DNA of 64,000 nt from Streptococcus cuniculi (GCF_004570575.1 NZ_SPPD01000007.1:48825-112824), one strand, 5' to 3'; shown: positions 36,877 to 44,587, counted from the stretch's first letter. Notes: generated from the letters alone by a model not told the origin. Numbers and translations are program-made.

Positions 36877-37209
36877 GAGCCGAACAAGAAAAAACTTGCC
36901 AAGCACGCTGACCGAGTTTTGAAGAACTATCGTAATTTTCAAAAGTTGGCCAATTTAAGTGGAGCATTTGCCCAATGTGCTGAAAGTCTTGTACAAGAAA
37001 TTGATGATATTGTGGCAAGGTTAGATGATGTGAGTAGAGCTATTCTAGTGAATTGGTACTGCCAAAAGATAGGACAGCGTAAAACAAGGGGGCAAATGTG
37101 TAGGACTTTAGACATCACGGTTGCCGAGTATCAAAACATCAAGAATCAGGGCTTGCTTGATTTTGCCAAGCAATACAGAAACGGAGTGCTTGAGACGTTA
37201 CCAGATTAA
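36871..37209 (+). CDS. ArpU-like phage transcriptional regulator
   Basis: A 112-residue protein. The C-terminal half has a sigma-70 region 4-like helix-turn-helix (RAILVNWYCQKIGQRKTRGQMCRTLDITVAEYQNIKNQGLLDFA), which is the pattern of ArpU/late-activator proteins of Gram-positive phages and satellites. These switch on late transcription. In this island it is the last gene, with no late operon after it, so its targets may be in a helper phage or the island itself. Confidence 0.7.
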   Translation: MVEPNKKKLAKHADRVLKNYRNFQKLANLSGAFAQCAESLVQEIDDIVARLDDVSRAILVNWYCQKIGQRKTRGQMCRTLDITVAEYQNIKNQGLLDFAKQYRNGVLETLPD

Positions 37210-37269
37210 AAATAAGCTAGGTTTCAGCCGTTCTTTTAGCTTGTCCGATAAAATTACCATAGATAGACT

Positions 37270-37302
37270 AAAAGCCGTTAGAAGTGATTTTAGGGGCTTT
37301 TT
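37270..37302 (+). terminator. Terminator at the right end of the island operon
   Basis: AAAAGCC / GGCTTTTT with an 18-base loop, followed by further T. It lies about 60 bases after the ArpU-like gene. Confidence 0.5.
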
Positions 37303-37512
37303 CTGATGTTTGTAAATACCCCATCAATTTTTTAACGGGGTGGGTATTGTTCGGAACTAAAAACGCTGCCCTTTTCTGTGCGATTTTTTCCCTTTTTGAA
37401 ATTTTGAAATGAAAGAAAAATGCCTTATTATTGGGCTTTTCCATACACAATTTACTAGAAAATACTAGAACGTAGCGCGTGATATATGTTATACTAGACC
37501 TATTCAGCAATC
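37303..37512. other. Right-end noncoding region of the island
   Basis: No gene is seen. It has three direct TACTAGA heptamers (37453, 37463, 37492) and an imperfect hairpin AATACCC / GGGTATT near 37313-37349. Repeats near an att site may bind integrase or an excisionase. Confidence 0.4.
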
Positions 37513-37540
37513 AAAAAAAAGCGTAGCTGATTACTACGCT
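37513..37540 (-). terminator. Terminator for minus-strand transcription entering the island
   Basis: AGCGTAG / CTACGCT is a perfect 7-bp stem with a 7-base loop, followed on the minus strand by eight U residues. It is placed to stop transcripts started at the displaced trpS promoter. Confidence 0.8.
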
Positions 37541-37570
37541 AGTTTCTTGCCTGCTGAACTCGTTGTAAAG

Positions 37571-37591
37571 GAGCTGTAAAGCTCTTTTTTT
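37571..37591 (+). terminator. Weak hairpin with T-run at the island end
   Basis: GAGCT-GTAA-AGCTC followed by seven T. The short stem makes it a weak terminator. The AAGGAGCTGTAAAG segment recurs at 37677-37690. Confidence 0.4.
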
Positions 37592-37610
37592 GTTCACATT
37601 TTTGTGGACT
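37589..37610. repeat. Integrase-end direct repeat, right copy
   Basis: Same 22-base element as 27076-27097 with one mismatch, in the same orientation, 105 bases inside the right att core. Confidence 0.65.
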
Positions 37611-37612
37611 TT

Positions 37613-37732
37613 CTAGGAAAATCTATAGAAATCTAAGGAGATATGTTTTTCTAAAAAGTCAGTATTATCAAGGGTTAAGGAGCTGTAAAGTGATGTAAAG
37701 TAACCTAATTTTTGTATAATTGGTTTTGTCAT
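37613..37732 (-). pseudogene. Displaced trpS start: 39-codon hybrid remnant
   Basis: The frame starts at the native trpS ATG with its AAAGGAGAATACC site and reads MTKPII as in trpS, then continues into island sequence (QKLGYFTSLY...) until a stop at 37613. It is what remains of trpS at the T-box promoter after the island inserted. It is not expected to have synthetase function. Confidence 0.8.
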
Positions 37733-37733
37733 G
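37716..37733. repeat. attR core of the island
   Basis: Exact copy of the 18-base core at 26985-27002. The plus-strand right flank is the native trpS leader. Confidence 0.85.
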
Positions 37734-37740
37734 GTATTCT

Positions 37741-37976
37741 CCTTTTGTTCATAAATAAAACCCACGCACAGCAAAAAGCCATGCGAGGGCGTCAAAGACA
37801 CGGTGCCACCTCACTTATGAGTCATCTCATCTCATTTGCATATAAGGCCTGCAAGCCGAATCTTTATGATTTCAGATTCTTAATCCATCAGCCCATTCAT
37901 CAATCGCTATTACCTGTTTTCACCGACTACAGGCTCTCTAAAAATAGCTAATTCACTACTTTTCTGATTCTTTTCA
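37741..37976 (-). promoter_or_regulatory. Tryptophan T-box riboswitch, displaced from trpS
   Basis: The minus strand holds a complete T-box leader. The conserved T-box AGTGAGGTGGCACCGTG is at 37815-37799. It contains UGGC, whose C pairs with discriminator base G, as expected for tRNA-Trp. A G/C-rich terminator hairpin (37789-37761) followed by UUUUAUUU comes next. The stem I region upstream has UGG trinucleotides at 37887-37885 (followed by A, as is typical) and 37895-37893 as specifier candidates. Uncharged tRNA-Trp should favour the antiterminator. The leader now controls only the 39-codon remnant. Confidence 0.88.
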
Positions 37977-38005
37977 ATTATATACCCTAAAAAATAGAAA
38001 GTCAA
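37977..38005 (-). promoter_or_regulatory. Native trpS promoter
   Basis: TTGACT (38000-38005), exactly 17 bases, TATAAT (37977-37982) on the minus strand: a near-consensus promoter just upstream of the T-box leader. Confidence 0.85.
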
Positions 38006-38078
38006 GCCATTCTTAACTTGACGGTAGGATTAGAATTAGGGATAATAGAAGCTGAACATTAACAGATAGGATACCTAT

Positions 38079-38951
38079 ATGAAACAAAAACTAAAAGATT
38101 TTGCTCTCGTTACAATCGGAGCATTTATTTCTGCTGTTGCATTTAACAGTATGCTTGTTGAAAATCATATTGCTTCTGGAGGAGTTGGAGGGCTTGCGAT
38201 TAGCATGAACGCCTTATTTGGTTGGAACACCTCTAACTTTGTGCTCTATGCCAACATTCCCCTTTTGCTCCTTTGTTTTTTCTGCTTGGGTAAGGAAGTC
38301 TTCATTAAAACTGTTTACGGCGCCTGGATTTACCCAATTTTTATCAAGTTGACAGCAGTTTTACCAACCTTGACACACAATACGCTTCTAGCAGCAATCT
38401 TTGGAGGTGCTATTCTTGGATTTGGTTTAGGACTTGTCTTCATCGGACATTCATCAACGGGTGGTACTGGTATCATTGTTCAGCTATTTGAAAAATACAC
38501 ACCCATTCCACTTGGGACCAGCATGGCGTTTGTAGACGGGATTGTCGTAGGGCTTGGATTTGTCGCCTTTGACGCAGACACAGTTATGTACTCCATCATT
38601 GCTTTACTCTCCATTACCTACCTTGTCAACCTCGTCATGGCAGGAGCGGACTCCTCAAGGAATATCATGATTATTTCGAGACACCATGCGAAAATCAAGG
38701 ACTACATCACAAGGGTTGCTGACCGTGGTGTAACAGAACTTCCCATGATCGGTGGCTTTACAGGTCAGGAAAATCGCATGCTGATGACAACTGTTTCCCG
38801 TCTCGAATATCAAAAGTTAGAAACGAATATCCTTGCTATCGATGAAACAGCCTTTATTGTCGTCATGCCTGCCACCCAAGTAAGGGGAAGAGGCTTTAGT
38901 TTACAAAAGATACATCCAAATTTAGAGAAAGATATTCTCATTCCAATGTAG
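38079..38951 (+). CDS. YitT family membrane protein
   Basis: A 290-residue protein with five to six transmembrane helices (first ~190 residues; GAFISAVAFNSMLVENHIASGGVGGLAI, GHSSTGGTGIIVQLFEK) and a C-terminal cytosolic DUF2179 domain (MIISRHHAKIKDYITRVADRGVTEL). This is the YitT architecture. Family function is uncertain. It is divergent from the displaced trpS promoter, which suggests the original order was YitT - T-box - trpS. Confidence 0.9.
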   Translation: MKQKLKDFALVTIGAFISAVAFNSMLVENHIASGGVGGLAISMNALFGWNTSNFVLYANIPLLLLCFFCLGKEVFIKTVYGAWIYPIFIKLTAVLPTLTHNTLLAAIFGGAILGFGLGLVFIGHSSTGGTGIIVQLFEKYTPIPLGTSMAFVDGIVVGLGFVAFDADTVMYSIIALLSITYLVNLVMAGADSSRNIMIISRHHAKIKDYITRVADRGVTELPMIGGFTGQENRMLMTTVSRLEYQKLETNILAIDETAFIVVMPATQVRGRGFSLQKIHPNLEKDILIPM

Positions 38952-39016
38952 TTTCAATTGAAAAATCATCTTTTTTAGAGTAGAATAAGACTAATCATAG
39001 AAATAGGAGAATTGTA

Positions 39017-40639
39017 TTGCTTACAGTATCAGATGTATCGCTTCGTTTTAGCGATCGAAAATTATTTGACGATGTCAACATTAAGTTTACAGCAGGGAAC
39101 ACCTACGGCTTGATTGGAGCCAATGGTGCCGGAAAATCAACCTTCCTGAAAATTTTAGCGGGTGATATTGAACCAACGACTGGTCATATTTCCCTTGGTC
39201 CAGATGAGCGCTTATCTGTTCTGCGCCAAAATCACTTTGACTACGAAGAAGAACGCGTGATTGATGTTGTTATCATGGGAAATGAACAACTTTACAGCAT
39301 CATGAAAGAAAAAGACGCCATTTACATGAAGGAAGACTTTTCAGATGAAGACGGCGTTCGTGCAGCTGAACTTGAAGGGGAATTTGCGGAATTGGGTGGC
39401 TGGGAAGCAGAAAGTGAAGCCTCTCAACTCTTGCAAAATCTAAATATTGCAGAGGATCTTCACTACCAAAACATGAGCGAATTGACCAATGGGGAAAAGG
39501 TGAAAGTTCTCTTAGCCAAGGCTCTTTTTGGCAAACCAGATGTCTTGCTCCTAGACGAGCCGACCAACGGTCTTGATATTCAATCCATTAACTGGCTCGA
39601 AGACTTTTTGATTGACTTTGAAAATACAGTCATTGTCGTGTCCCACGACCGCCATTTTCTCAACAAAGTATGTACCCACATGGCTGACCTAGACTTTGGC
39701 AAAATCAAAATCTTTGTTGGAAACTATGACTTCTGGAAACAATCAAGCGAATTGGCTGCTAAATTGCAAGCTGACCGCAATGCCAAGGCAGAAGAAAAAA
39801 TCAAGGAATTGCAAGAATTCGTTGCCCGCTTTTCTGCCAACGCTTCAAAATCTAAACAAGCGACTTCCCGTAAGAAGATGCTCGACAAGATTGAATTGGA
39901 AGAAATCATTCCCTCTAGCCGTAAATACCCATTTATCAATTTCAAGGCTGAGCGGGAAATCGGAAATGATTTAGTCACCGTTGAAAACTTGAAAGTAACC
40001 ATTGACGGGGAAGTGATTTTGGACAATATCAGCTTTATTCTTCGTCCAGGTGACAAGACAGCCCTTATCGGTCAAAATGATATTCAGACAACAGCGCTGA
40101 TTCGTGCCCTTATGGGAGATATCGAATACGAAGGAACTATCAAATGGGGTGTGACAACTAGTCAATCTTACCTACCGAAAGATAATAGTCGCGATTTTGC
40201 AAGTGATGAATCCATTCTCGACTGGCTCCGTCAGTTTGCAAGTAAGGAAGAAGATGACAATACTTTCTTGCGTGGATTCTTAGGACGTATGCTCTTTTCT
40301 GGTGACGAGGTGAACAAGCCTGTCAATGTCCTTTCAGGAGGAGAAAAGGTGCGCGTGATGCTTTCAAAACTCATGCTTCTCAAATCAAATGTCCTTGTAC
40401 TCGATGACCCAACCAATCACTTAGACTTGGAATCTATCTCTAGCTTGAATGACGGACTGAAGGCCTTCAAGGAATCTATCATCTTTGCCAGCCACGACCA
40501 TGAATTCATTCAAACCCTCGCCAATCATATTATTGTTATCTCAAAAAATGGGGTCATTGACCGTATCGATGAAACCTACGATGAATTCTTGGAAAATCAA
40601 GAAGTACAAGCAAAAGTAAAAGAACTTTGGAAAGATTAA
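39017..40639 (+). CDS. ABC-F family ATPase (YkpA/YbiT-like)
   Basis: A 540-residue soluble protein with two ABC domains and no membrane segment. First Walker A GANGAGKST, signature LTNGEKVKV and Walker B VLLLDEPTNGLD; second Walker A-like GQNDIQTTALIR (degenerate), signature LSGGEKVRV and Walker B VLVLDDPTNHLD. The linker (about residues 245-300) is charged and coiled. ABC-F proteins act on the ribosome. The start is TTG 39017 behind AGGAGA. The second nucleotide site departs from consensus, which is usual in this subgroup. Confidence 0.92.
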   Translation: MLTVSDVSLRFSDRKLFDDVNIKFTAGNTYGLIGANGAGKSTFLKILAGDIEPTTGHISLGPDERLSVLRQNHFDYEEERVIDVVIMGNEQLYSIMKEKDAIYMKEDFSDEDGVRAAELEGEFAELGGWEAESEASQLLQNLNIAEDLHYQNMSELTNGEKVKVLLAKALFGKPDVLLLDEPTNGLDIQSINWLEDFLIDFENTVIVVSHDRHFLNKVCTHMADLDFGKIKIFVGNYDFWKQSSELAAKLQADRNAKAEEKIKELQEFVARFSANASKSKQATSRKKMLDKIELEEIIPSSRKYPFINFKAEREIGNDLVTVENLKVTIDGEVILDNISFILRPGDKTALIGQNDIQTTALIRALMGDIEYEGTIKWGVTTSQSYLPKDNSRDFASDESILDWLRQFASKEEDDNTFLRGFLGRMLFSGDEVNKPVNVLSGGEKVRVMLSKLMLLKSNVLVLDDPTNHLDLESISSLNDGLKAFKESIIFASHDHEFIQTLANHIIVISKNGVIDRIDETYDEFLENQEVQAKVKELWKD

Positions 40640-40643
40640 AAGA

Positions 40644-40667
40644 AAAAGGCGATCTGATTCGCCTTTT
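40644..40667 (+). terminator. Terminator of the ABC-F gene
   Basis: AAAAGGCGA / TCGCCTTTT is a perfect 9-bp stem followed by CTT. Confidence 0.75.
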
Positions 40668-40691
40668 CTTGCAAATAGAAAAATAAGCATT

Positions 40692-43286
40692 ATGTTCAAA
40701 AAACACTCAAAATACCTATTTTTAGCCGCCTCTTTCCTACTACCTATCCTTATCATCGCTAGTATCTTAGCCATAAAAGGAATTTGGTGGGGAAGTGAGA
40801 CCACGATTTTAGCAAGCGATGCCTTCCACCAGTATGTCATTTTTAACCAAGTATTGCGAAATACTTTACACGGCGACGGCTCCTTATTCTATACCTTTAC
40901 GAGTGGATTAGGCTTAAATTTTTATGCCTTATCTTCTTATTATTTGGGCTCTATCTTATCTCCCTTGACCTACTTTTTTAATTTAAAAAGCATGCCAGAT
41001 GCCCTCTATCTCTTTACACTTCTGAAATTTGGCTTGACAGGACTGTCAACTTACCTTAGTCTCTCTACTATCTATAAAAAATTGCAGCCTGTACTAGCTC
41101 TACTATTAGCCACTTCTTTTTCCTTGATGAGTTTTTCGACCAGCCAACTGGAAATCAACACTTGGTTGGATACCTTTATTCTGGTGCCACTTATCCTCCT
41201 TGGACTACACCGGATTATCGAAAAAAAAGGAAGGGTACTCTACTTCGTCAGTCTGACTTTTTTGTTTATTCAAAATTATTATTTTGGATATATGATGGCC
41301 TTGTTTTTAGCCCTTTGGTTTCTTGTCCAGGTATCTTGGAATTTTAAGGAAAGAATCAGATCTTTTGTTGACTTTACAGTTGTGTCACTATTAGCAGGGC
41401 TCTCCAGCATGATTATGCTCCTACCGACCTATCTAGATTTAAAAATACATGGGGAAAGGTTGACAAAGATTGTCAACTTACAGACAGAAAACTCTTGGTA
41501 TTTGGATATTTTTGCTAAAAATTTAGTTGGAAGCTATGATACAACGAAGTTTGGTGCTATTCCTATGATTTATGTAGGAATTTTTCCCCTACTCTTTACC
41601 CTTATTTTCTTCACTATAAAATCGATTAAATGGCAAGTGAAAGTCAGCTATGGTGTTCTACTTGCCTTCATCGTTGCTAGTTTTTATCTCCAGCCACTTG
41701 ATCTTTTTTGGCAGGGAATGCACGCACCCAACATGTTTCTACACCGCTATGCCTGGATTTTCCCATTAGTCATCATTTACATGGCTGCAGAGACATTGAC
41801 ACGATTGAGAGCTATTCGTTTCCGTAACTATCTCCCTCCTATTCTCTTCTTACTGGGTGGATTTGGAGCAACATTTTTTGCCTTCAATCATTATGAATTT
41901 CTGACACCTATCCATTTTTTACTATCCTTTGAATTTTTAATAGCCTACGGAATTCTTCTATTTGCCATCAGTAAAAAGCGAATAAATCTAAAGGTATTTT
42001 CATGTGTCAGCCTATTGTTCGTCCTCTTTGAACTTGGATTGAATACCAACTTTCTAGTTGACGGTTTGTCTGCTGAATGGCACTTCCCAAGTCGTGAGAG
42101 TTACGAGCGCAACTTGACAGATATTGACAACATTGTAAAGTATGCAAAATCTACCAATGAAACATTTTATCGAACTGAGCGAAACTTTCCTCAAACAGGA
42201 AATGATGGCATGAAATACAATTACAATGGTATCTCTCAATTTTCTTCCATTCGGAATCGCGCTTCAAGCTCCACTTTAGATAAATTAGGTTTTCGTTCTG
42301 ACGGTACAAATTTGAATTTACGCTATCAAAATAATACCATTCTGGCAGATAGTCTCTTTGCTGTCCAGTATAATTTAGTAGAAGGTGACCTGTCTAAATT
42401 CGGATTTTCTCCAATCCATTCAAGTGGCTCTTATTATCTCTATGAAAATGCCTATTCCCTTCCCTTAGCAGTATTAACAAGTAAGGTTTACAAAGATGTA
42501 AACTTCTCTAATCTGACACTTGATAATCAAACCCATTTCCTAAACCAGTTAGCTGGGCTTGATTTACAGTATTACTACAGCTTAGAACCTTCCAATATTG
42601 AGAATGGATCTGAATTAACGAATCGTGTAACTGTTTCTAAAACGGAAGAAGATGAGACACCTCGCATTCGGTATTCACTACTGGTCCCTGCTCATACACA
42701 ATTATATGTCAACATTCCAAATATCAATTTTACAAGTGATACTAGTAAGAACGTGCAGTTTACTGTCAATAATGTCACGAAAAACTTTACCCTTGATAAT
42801 ACCTTCTCACTTTTTGATGCAGGAAATTTTGAAGATGAACAAGTTGTGACCTTAACAATGAGCTTCCCTAATAATTCCCAAGTCTCATTTGATAAACCGC
42901 AATTTTATCGACTGGATACAGTTGCTTATCAAGTAGCCATGGATAAACTAAGGAGTCAAGAAGTACAGGTAAAAACAAAAGGAAACAAGATTACTGTCGA
43001 CTATACATCTGATACGGATGCTTCATTGCTGCTAACTCTCCCCTATGACAAGGGCTGGTCTGCCAGCCAAGATGGCAAGGCTTTACCGATTACAAAAGCG
43101 CAGAATGGCTTCATAAAAGTAGATGTCACAAAAGGCAGTGGAAGAATTGTACTCTCCTTTATTCCACAAGGATTTGTGATTGGGATTTCTTGTTTTGGAA
43201 TAGGAATCTTACTCTTTAGTTTCTACAACAGGATGCGCACCAAAAAGCGAATAAGTATCATAACAAGTAAAAAGGCGGTGGAATAA
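40692..43286 (+). CDS. YfhO family membrane protein
   Basis: An 864-residue polytopic protein. About a dozen hydrophobic helices span residues 8-440, followed by a large extracytoplasmic region (about 450-825) and a final helix (about 825-850) with a basic tail (RMRTKKR). YfhO proteins are GT-C-fold-like and have been linked to glycosylation of lipoteichoic acid in Firmicutes. No single catalytic motif can be pointed to; the early acidic residues (ASDAFHQY) fit GT-C enzymes. The gene stands alone between terminators. Confidence 0.88.
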   Translation: MFKKHSKYLFLAASFLLPILIIASILAIKGIWWGSETTILASDAFHQYVIFNQVLRNTLHGDGSLFYTFTSGLGLNFYALSSYYLGSILSPLTYFFNLKSMPDALYLFTLLKFGLTGLSTYLSLSTIYKKLQPVLALLLATSFSLMSFSTSQLEINTWLDTFILVPLILLGLHRIIEKKGRVLYFVSLTFLFIQNYYFGYMMALFLALWFLVQVSWNFKERIRSFVDFTVVSLLAGLSSMIMLLPTYLDLKIHGERLTKIVNLQTENSWYLDIFAKNLVGSYDTTKFGAIPMIYVGIFPLLFTLIFFTIKSIKWQVKVSYGVLLAFIVASFYLQPLDLFWQGMHAPNMFLHRYAWIFPLVIIYMAAETLTRLRAIRFRNYLPPILFLLGGFGATFFAFNHYEFLTPIHFLLSFEFLIAYGILLFAISKKRINLKVFSCVSLLFVLFELGLNTNFLVDGLSAEWHFPSRESYERNLTDIDNIVKYAKSTNETFYRTERNFPQTGNDGMKYNYNGISQFSSIRNRASSSTLDKLGFRSDGTNLNLRYQNNTILADSLFAVQYNLVEGDLSKFGFSPIHSSGSYYLYENAYSLPLAVLTSKVYKDVNFSNLTLDNQTHFLNQLAGLDLQYYYSLEPSNIENGSELTNRVTVSKTEEDETPRIRYSLLVPAHTQLYVNIPNINFTSDTSKNVQFTVNNVTKNFTLDNTFSLFDAGNFEDEQVVTLTMSFPNNSQVSFDKPQFYRLDTVAYQVAMDKLRSQEVQVKTKGNKITVDYTSDTDASLLLTLPYDKGWSASQDGKALPITKAQNGFIKVDVTKGSGRIVLSFIPQGFVIGISCFGIGILLFSFYNRMRTKKRISIITSKKAVE

Positions 43287-43301
43287 TTCCCCGCTTTTTT
43301 A
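43268..43301 (+). terminator. Terminator of the YfhO gene
   Basis: A stem of AAAAAGGCGG with CCGCTTTTTT spans the stop codon and ends in a T-run. Confidence 0.7.
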
Positions 43302-43344
43302 CATAATAAAAAAATCCCCTAAAACAATCAGGGAATCACTCTTA

Positions 43345-43418
43345 CTCCGCCAGTAGGACTCGAACCTACGACATCATGATTAACAGTCATGCGCTACTAC
43401 CAACTGAGCTATGGCGGA
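43345..43418 (-). tRNA. tRNA-Asn (GUU)
   Basis: A 74-nt cloverleaf on the minus strand: acceptor TCCGCCA with TGGCGGA, anticodon loop CTGTTAA giving GTT, T loop GGTTCGAGTCC. The discriminator is G. No CCA is encoded. Confidence 0.95.
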
Positions 43419-43423
43419 TAAAA

Positions 43424-43495
43424 TAGTCCGTACGGGATTCGAACCCGTGTTACCGCCGTGAAAAGGCGGTGTCTTAACCCCTTGACCAACGGACC
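43424..43495 (-). tRNA. tRNA-Glu (UUC)
   Basis: A 72-nt cloverleaf on the minus strand: acceptor GGTCCGT with ACGGACT, anticodon loop CTTTTCA giving TTC, T loop GGTTCGAATCC, discriminator A. It precedes tRNA-Asn by 5 bases in one transcript. Confidence 0.95.
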
Positions 43496-43510
43496 ATTCA
43501 AGCACTATCT

Positions 43511-43540
43511 AGTATAATATAGACCTTATCTCTTTGTCAA
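43511..43540 (-). promoter_or_regulatory. Promoter of tRNA-Glu/tRNA-Asn
   Basis: TTGACA (43535-43540), 18 bases, TATACT (43511-43516) on the minus strand, ending 15 bases before tRNA-Glu. Confidence 0.7.
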
Positions 43541-43549
43541 GCTATTTTT

Positions 43550-43744
43550 TTGCTTTTTCACGATAAAGAGGCTGAGACAAAAGTCCAACCCTAAATATAA
43601 AAAGCGAACAAAACTAGTTTTCTACCTCTCCGAATTCTGTTTTATTCGCTTTTTGTATCTAATGTATCAATTTGAAGATTTGATCATAGAGAATCTCAAA
43701 AATCAAAATCTTTTTTGTTCCGCCTCTTTGTCGTGTTGCTTTTT
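43550..43744. mobile_element. 177-bp miniature transposable element with 9-bp target duplication
   Basis: The element proper is 43559-43735. Its ends are inverted repeats of about 23 bases: CACGATAAAGAGGC at the left, GCCTCTTTGTCGTG at the right. Directly outside both ends is TTGCTTTTT (43550-43558 and 43736-43744), the expected target duplication. Inside is a second inverted repeat, AAAAAGCGAACAAAAC (43599-43614) with GTTTTATTCGCTTTTT (43639-43654), one mismatch. It encodes no protein, so it is a MITE-type non-autonomous element. The parental transposase is not identified. It lies between two divergent tRNA promoters. Confidence 0.85.
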
Positions 43745-43752
43745 TCTATATC

Positions 43753-43781
43753 TTGACATTCTGTCTTGTTTACGATAAAAT
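43753..43781 (+). promoter_or_regulatory. Promoter of tRNA-Arg
   Basis: TTGACA (43753-43758), 17 bases, TAAAAT (43776-43781), 16 bases before the tRNA. Confidence 0.85.
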
Positions 43782-43797
43782 AAGATGGTTACTGAGC

Positions 43798-43871
43798 GGT
43801 TCCATAGCTCAGCTGGATAGAGCATTCGCCTTCTAAGCGAACGGTCGCAGGTTCGAATCCTGCTGGAATCA
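43798..43871 (+). tRNA. tRNA-Arg (UCU)
   Basis: A 74-nt cloverleaf: acceptor GGTTCCA with TGGAATC, anticodon loop CTTCTAA giving TCT, T loop GGTTCGAATCC, discriminator A. Confidence 0.95.
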
Positions 43872-43880
43872 TCTGATAAA

Positions 43881-43906
43881 GCCTAGCTTCTATGCTAGGC
43901 TTTTTT
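43881..43906. terminator. Terminator between tRNA-Arg and yoaK
   Basis: GCCTAGC / GCTAGGC perfect stem with a 6-base loop and a T-run on the plus strand. The yoaK-like stop codon lies within the loop, so both convergent units use it. Confidence 0.85.
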
Positions 43907-44562
43907 CTCTCCATAATTCATAATTAACATATAAGGCCGGAATGAGGACATACGCCAATGAATACTCTAAGAATCTAAACGAGAGAAGCGTTGAAACAAT
44001 TACACCAACGCTAAAACTAGCTAAAATCAGAATCGTTTCCTGTCCCCTTTTACGAAGAACCTTATCATTTTCTCTCCAACCTTTAAAGCATAGGTAGGCT
44101 GCATTTTTTAAATTTCCAGTCATCATGACATTGGCATAGGGAGCACCTCGTAGTTTCTGAAAGGTTCCAATTTGAATAGAGGCTACAAAAGCTAGGGTCG
44201 CCATGGTTAAAAATGGACCTACAAAAGGAGAAATCACAATTGCCAGAATGATGAAAGCAGTCATCAACAAGCTACTGCAAAAATGCCATATCCACCGATT
44301 TTTTTTTCAATTTCCGCTTCAAGAGATAGACAATAAATTGTCCCAATACAAAGAAAAAAATAGGGTTTAGAAAGCTAAATACCTGTGATATTTCACCTTT
44401 TGCTAAGTAATAAGATAACATGATAATATTACCTGATTGAATCCCTGCAAATCGACCTCCCTGAGTAACATAGGTAAAAGCGTTTAGATAACCGCTGATA
44501 AAAGTCAAAGCCGTTGCAATTCGTAACCCTTCAAATACTTGATATTCCTTGTTTATTGACAT
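43890..44562 (-). pseudogene. YoaK-family (DUF1275) membrane protein, frameshifted at an A9 tract
   Basis: Two consecutive frames together give one DUF1275 protein of about 222 residues. The first (ATG 44562 to the stop at 44272) covers VFEGLRIATALTFISGYLNAFTYVTQGGRFAGIQSGN and two helices. The second (to 43890) continues with helices and QIGTFQKLRGAPYANVMMTGNLKNAA. The join is at nine consecutive A residues in the coding strand (44307-44299). With eight, the frame would read LKKNRWIWHFCSSLLMTAF without a stop. Either the gene is broken, or it is phase-variable or rescued by slippage. The GTG at 44580 is not the start; GTAGGAG precedes ATG 44562. Confidence 0.85.
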
Positions 44563-44573
44563 ATTACTCCTAC

Positions 44574-44587
44574 GTTTCACGTGAAAC
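44574..44587. promoter_or_regulatory. parS site between yoaK and rlmH
   Basis: GTTTCACGTGAAAC, the perfect 14-base core palindrome bound by ParB. It abuts the rlmH stop codon, 1.9 kb from parB and 2.9 kb from dnaA. Confidence 0.88.

Larger units (their letters stand above)
26985..37733. mobile_element. Integrated phage-satellite-like island (PICI type), 10.7 kb, in the 5' end of trpS
   Basis: The element is bounded by 18-base direct repeats (26985-27002 and 37716-37733). Contents in order: tyrosine integrase and CI-like repressor on the minus strand, a divergent operator region, then on the plus strand a small HTH gene, a BRO-type antirepressor, several genes under 110 codons, a VapE-type NTPase, a candidate origin, further small genes and an ArpU-like regulator. 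Size, divergent control region and int-repressor-replication order fit Gram-positive phage-inducible chromosomal islands. No structural, terminase, lysis or conjugation gene is seen, so it would depend on a helper phage for transfer. The assignment is by architecture, not by homology search. Confidence 0.8.

Noticed and set aside
37589..37610. The 22-base repeat as the att core
   Set aside because: It would leave the duplicated trpS start outside the island unexplained. The 18-base core at the trpS ATG accounts for the split of leader and gene in one step.
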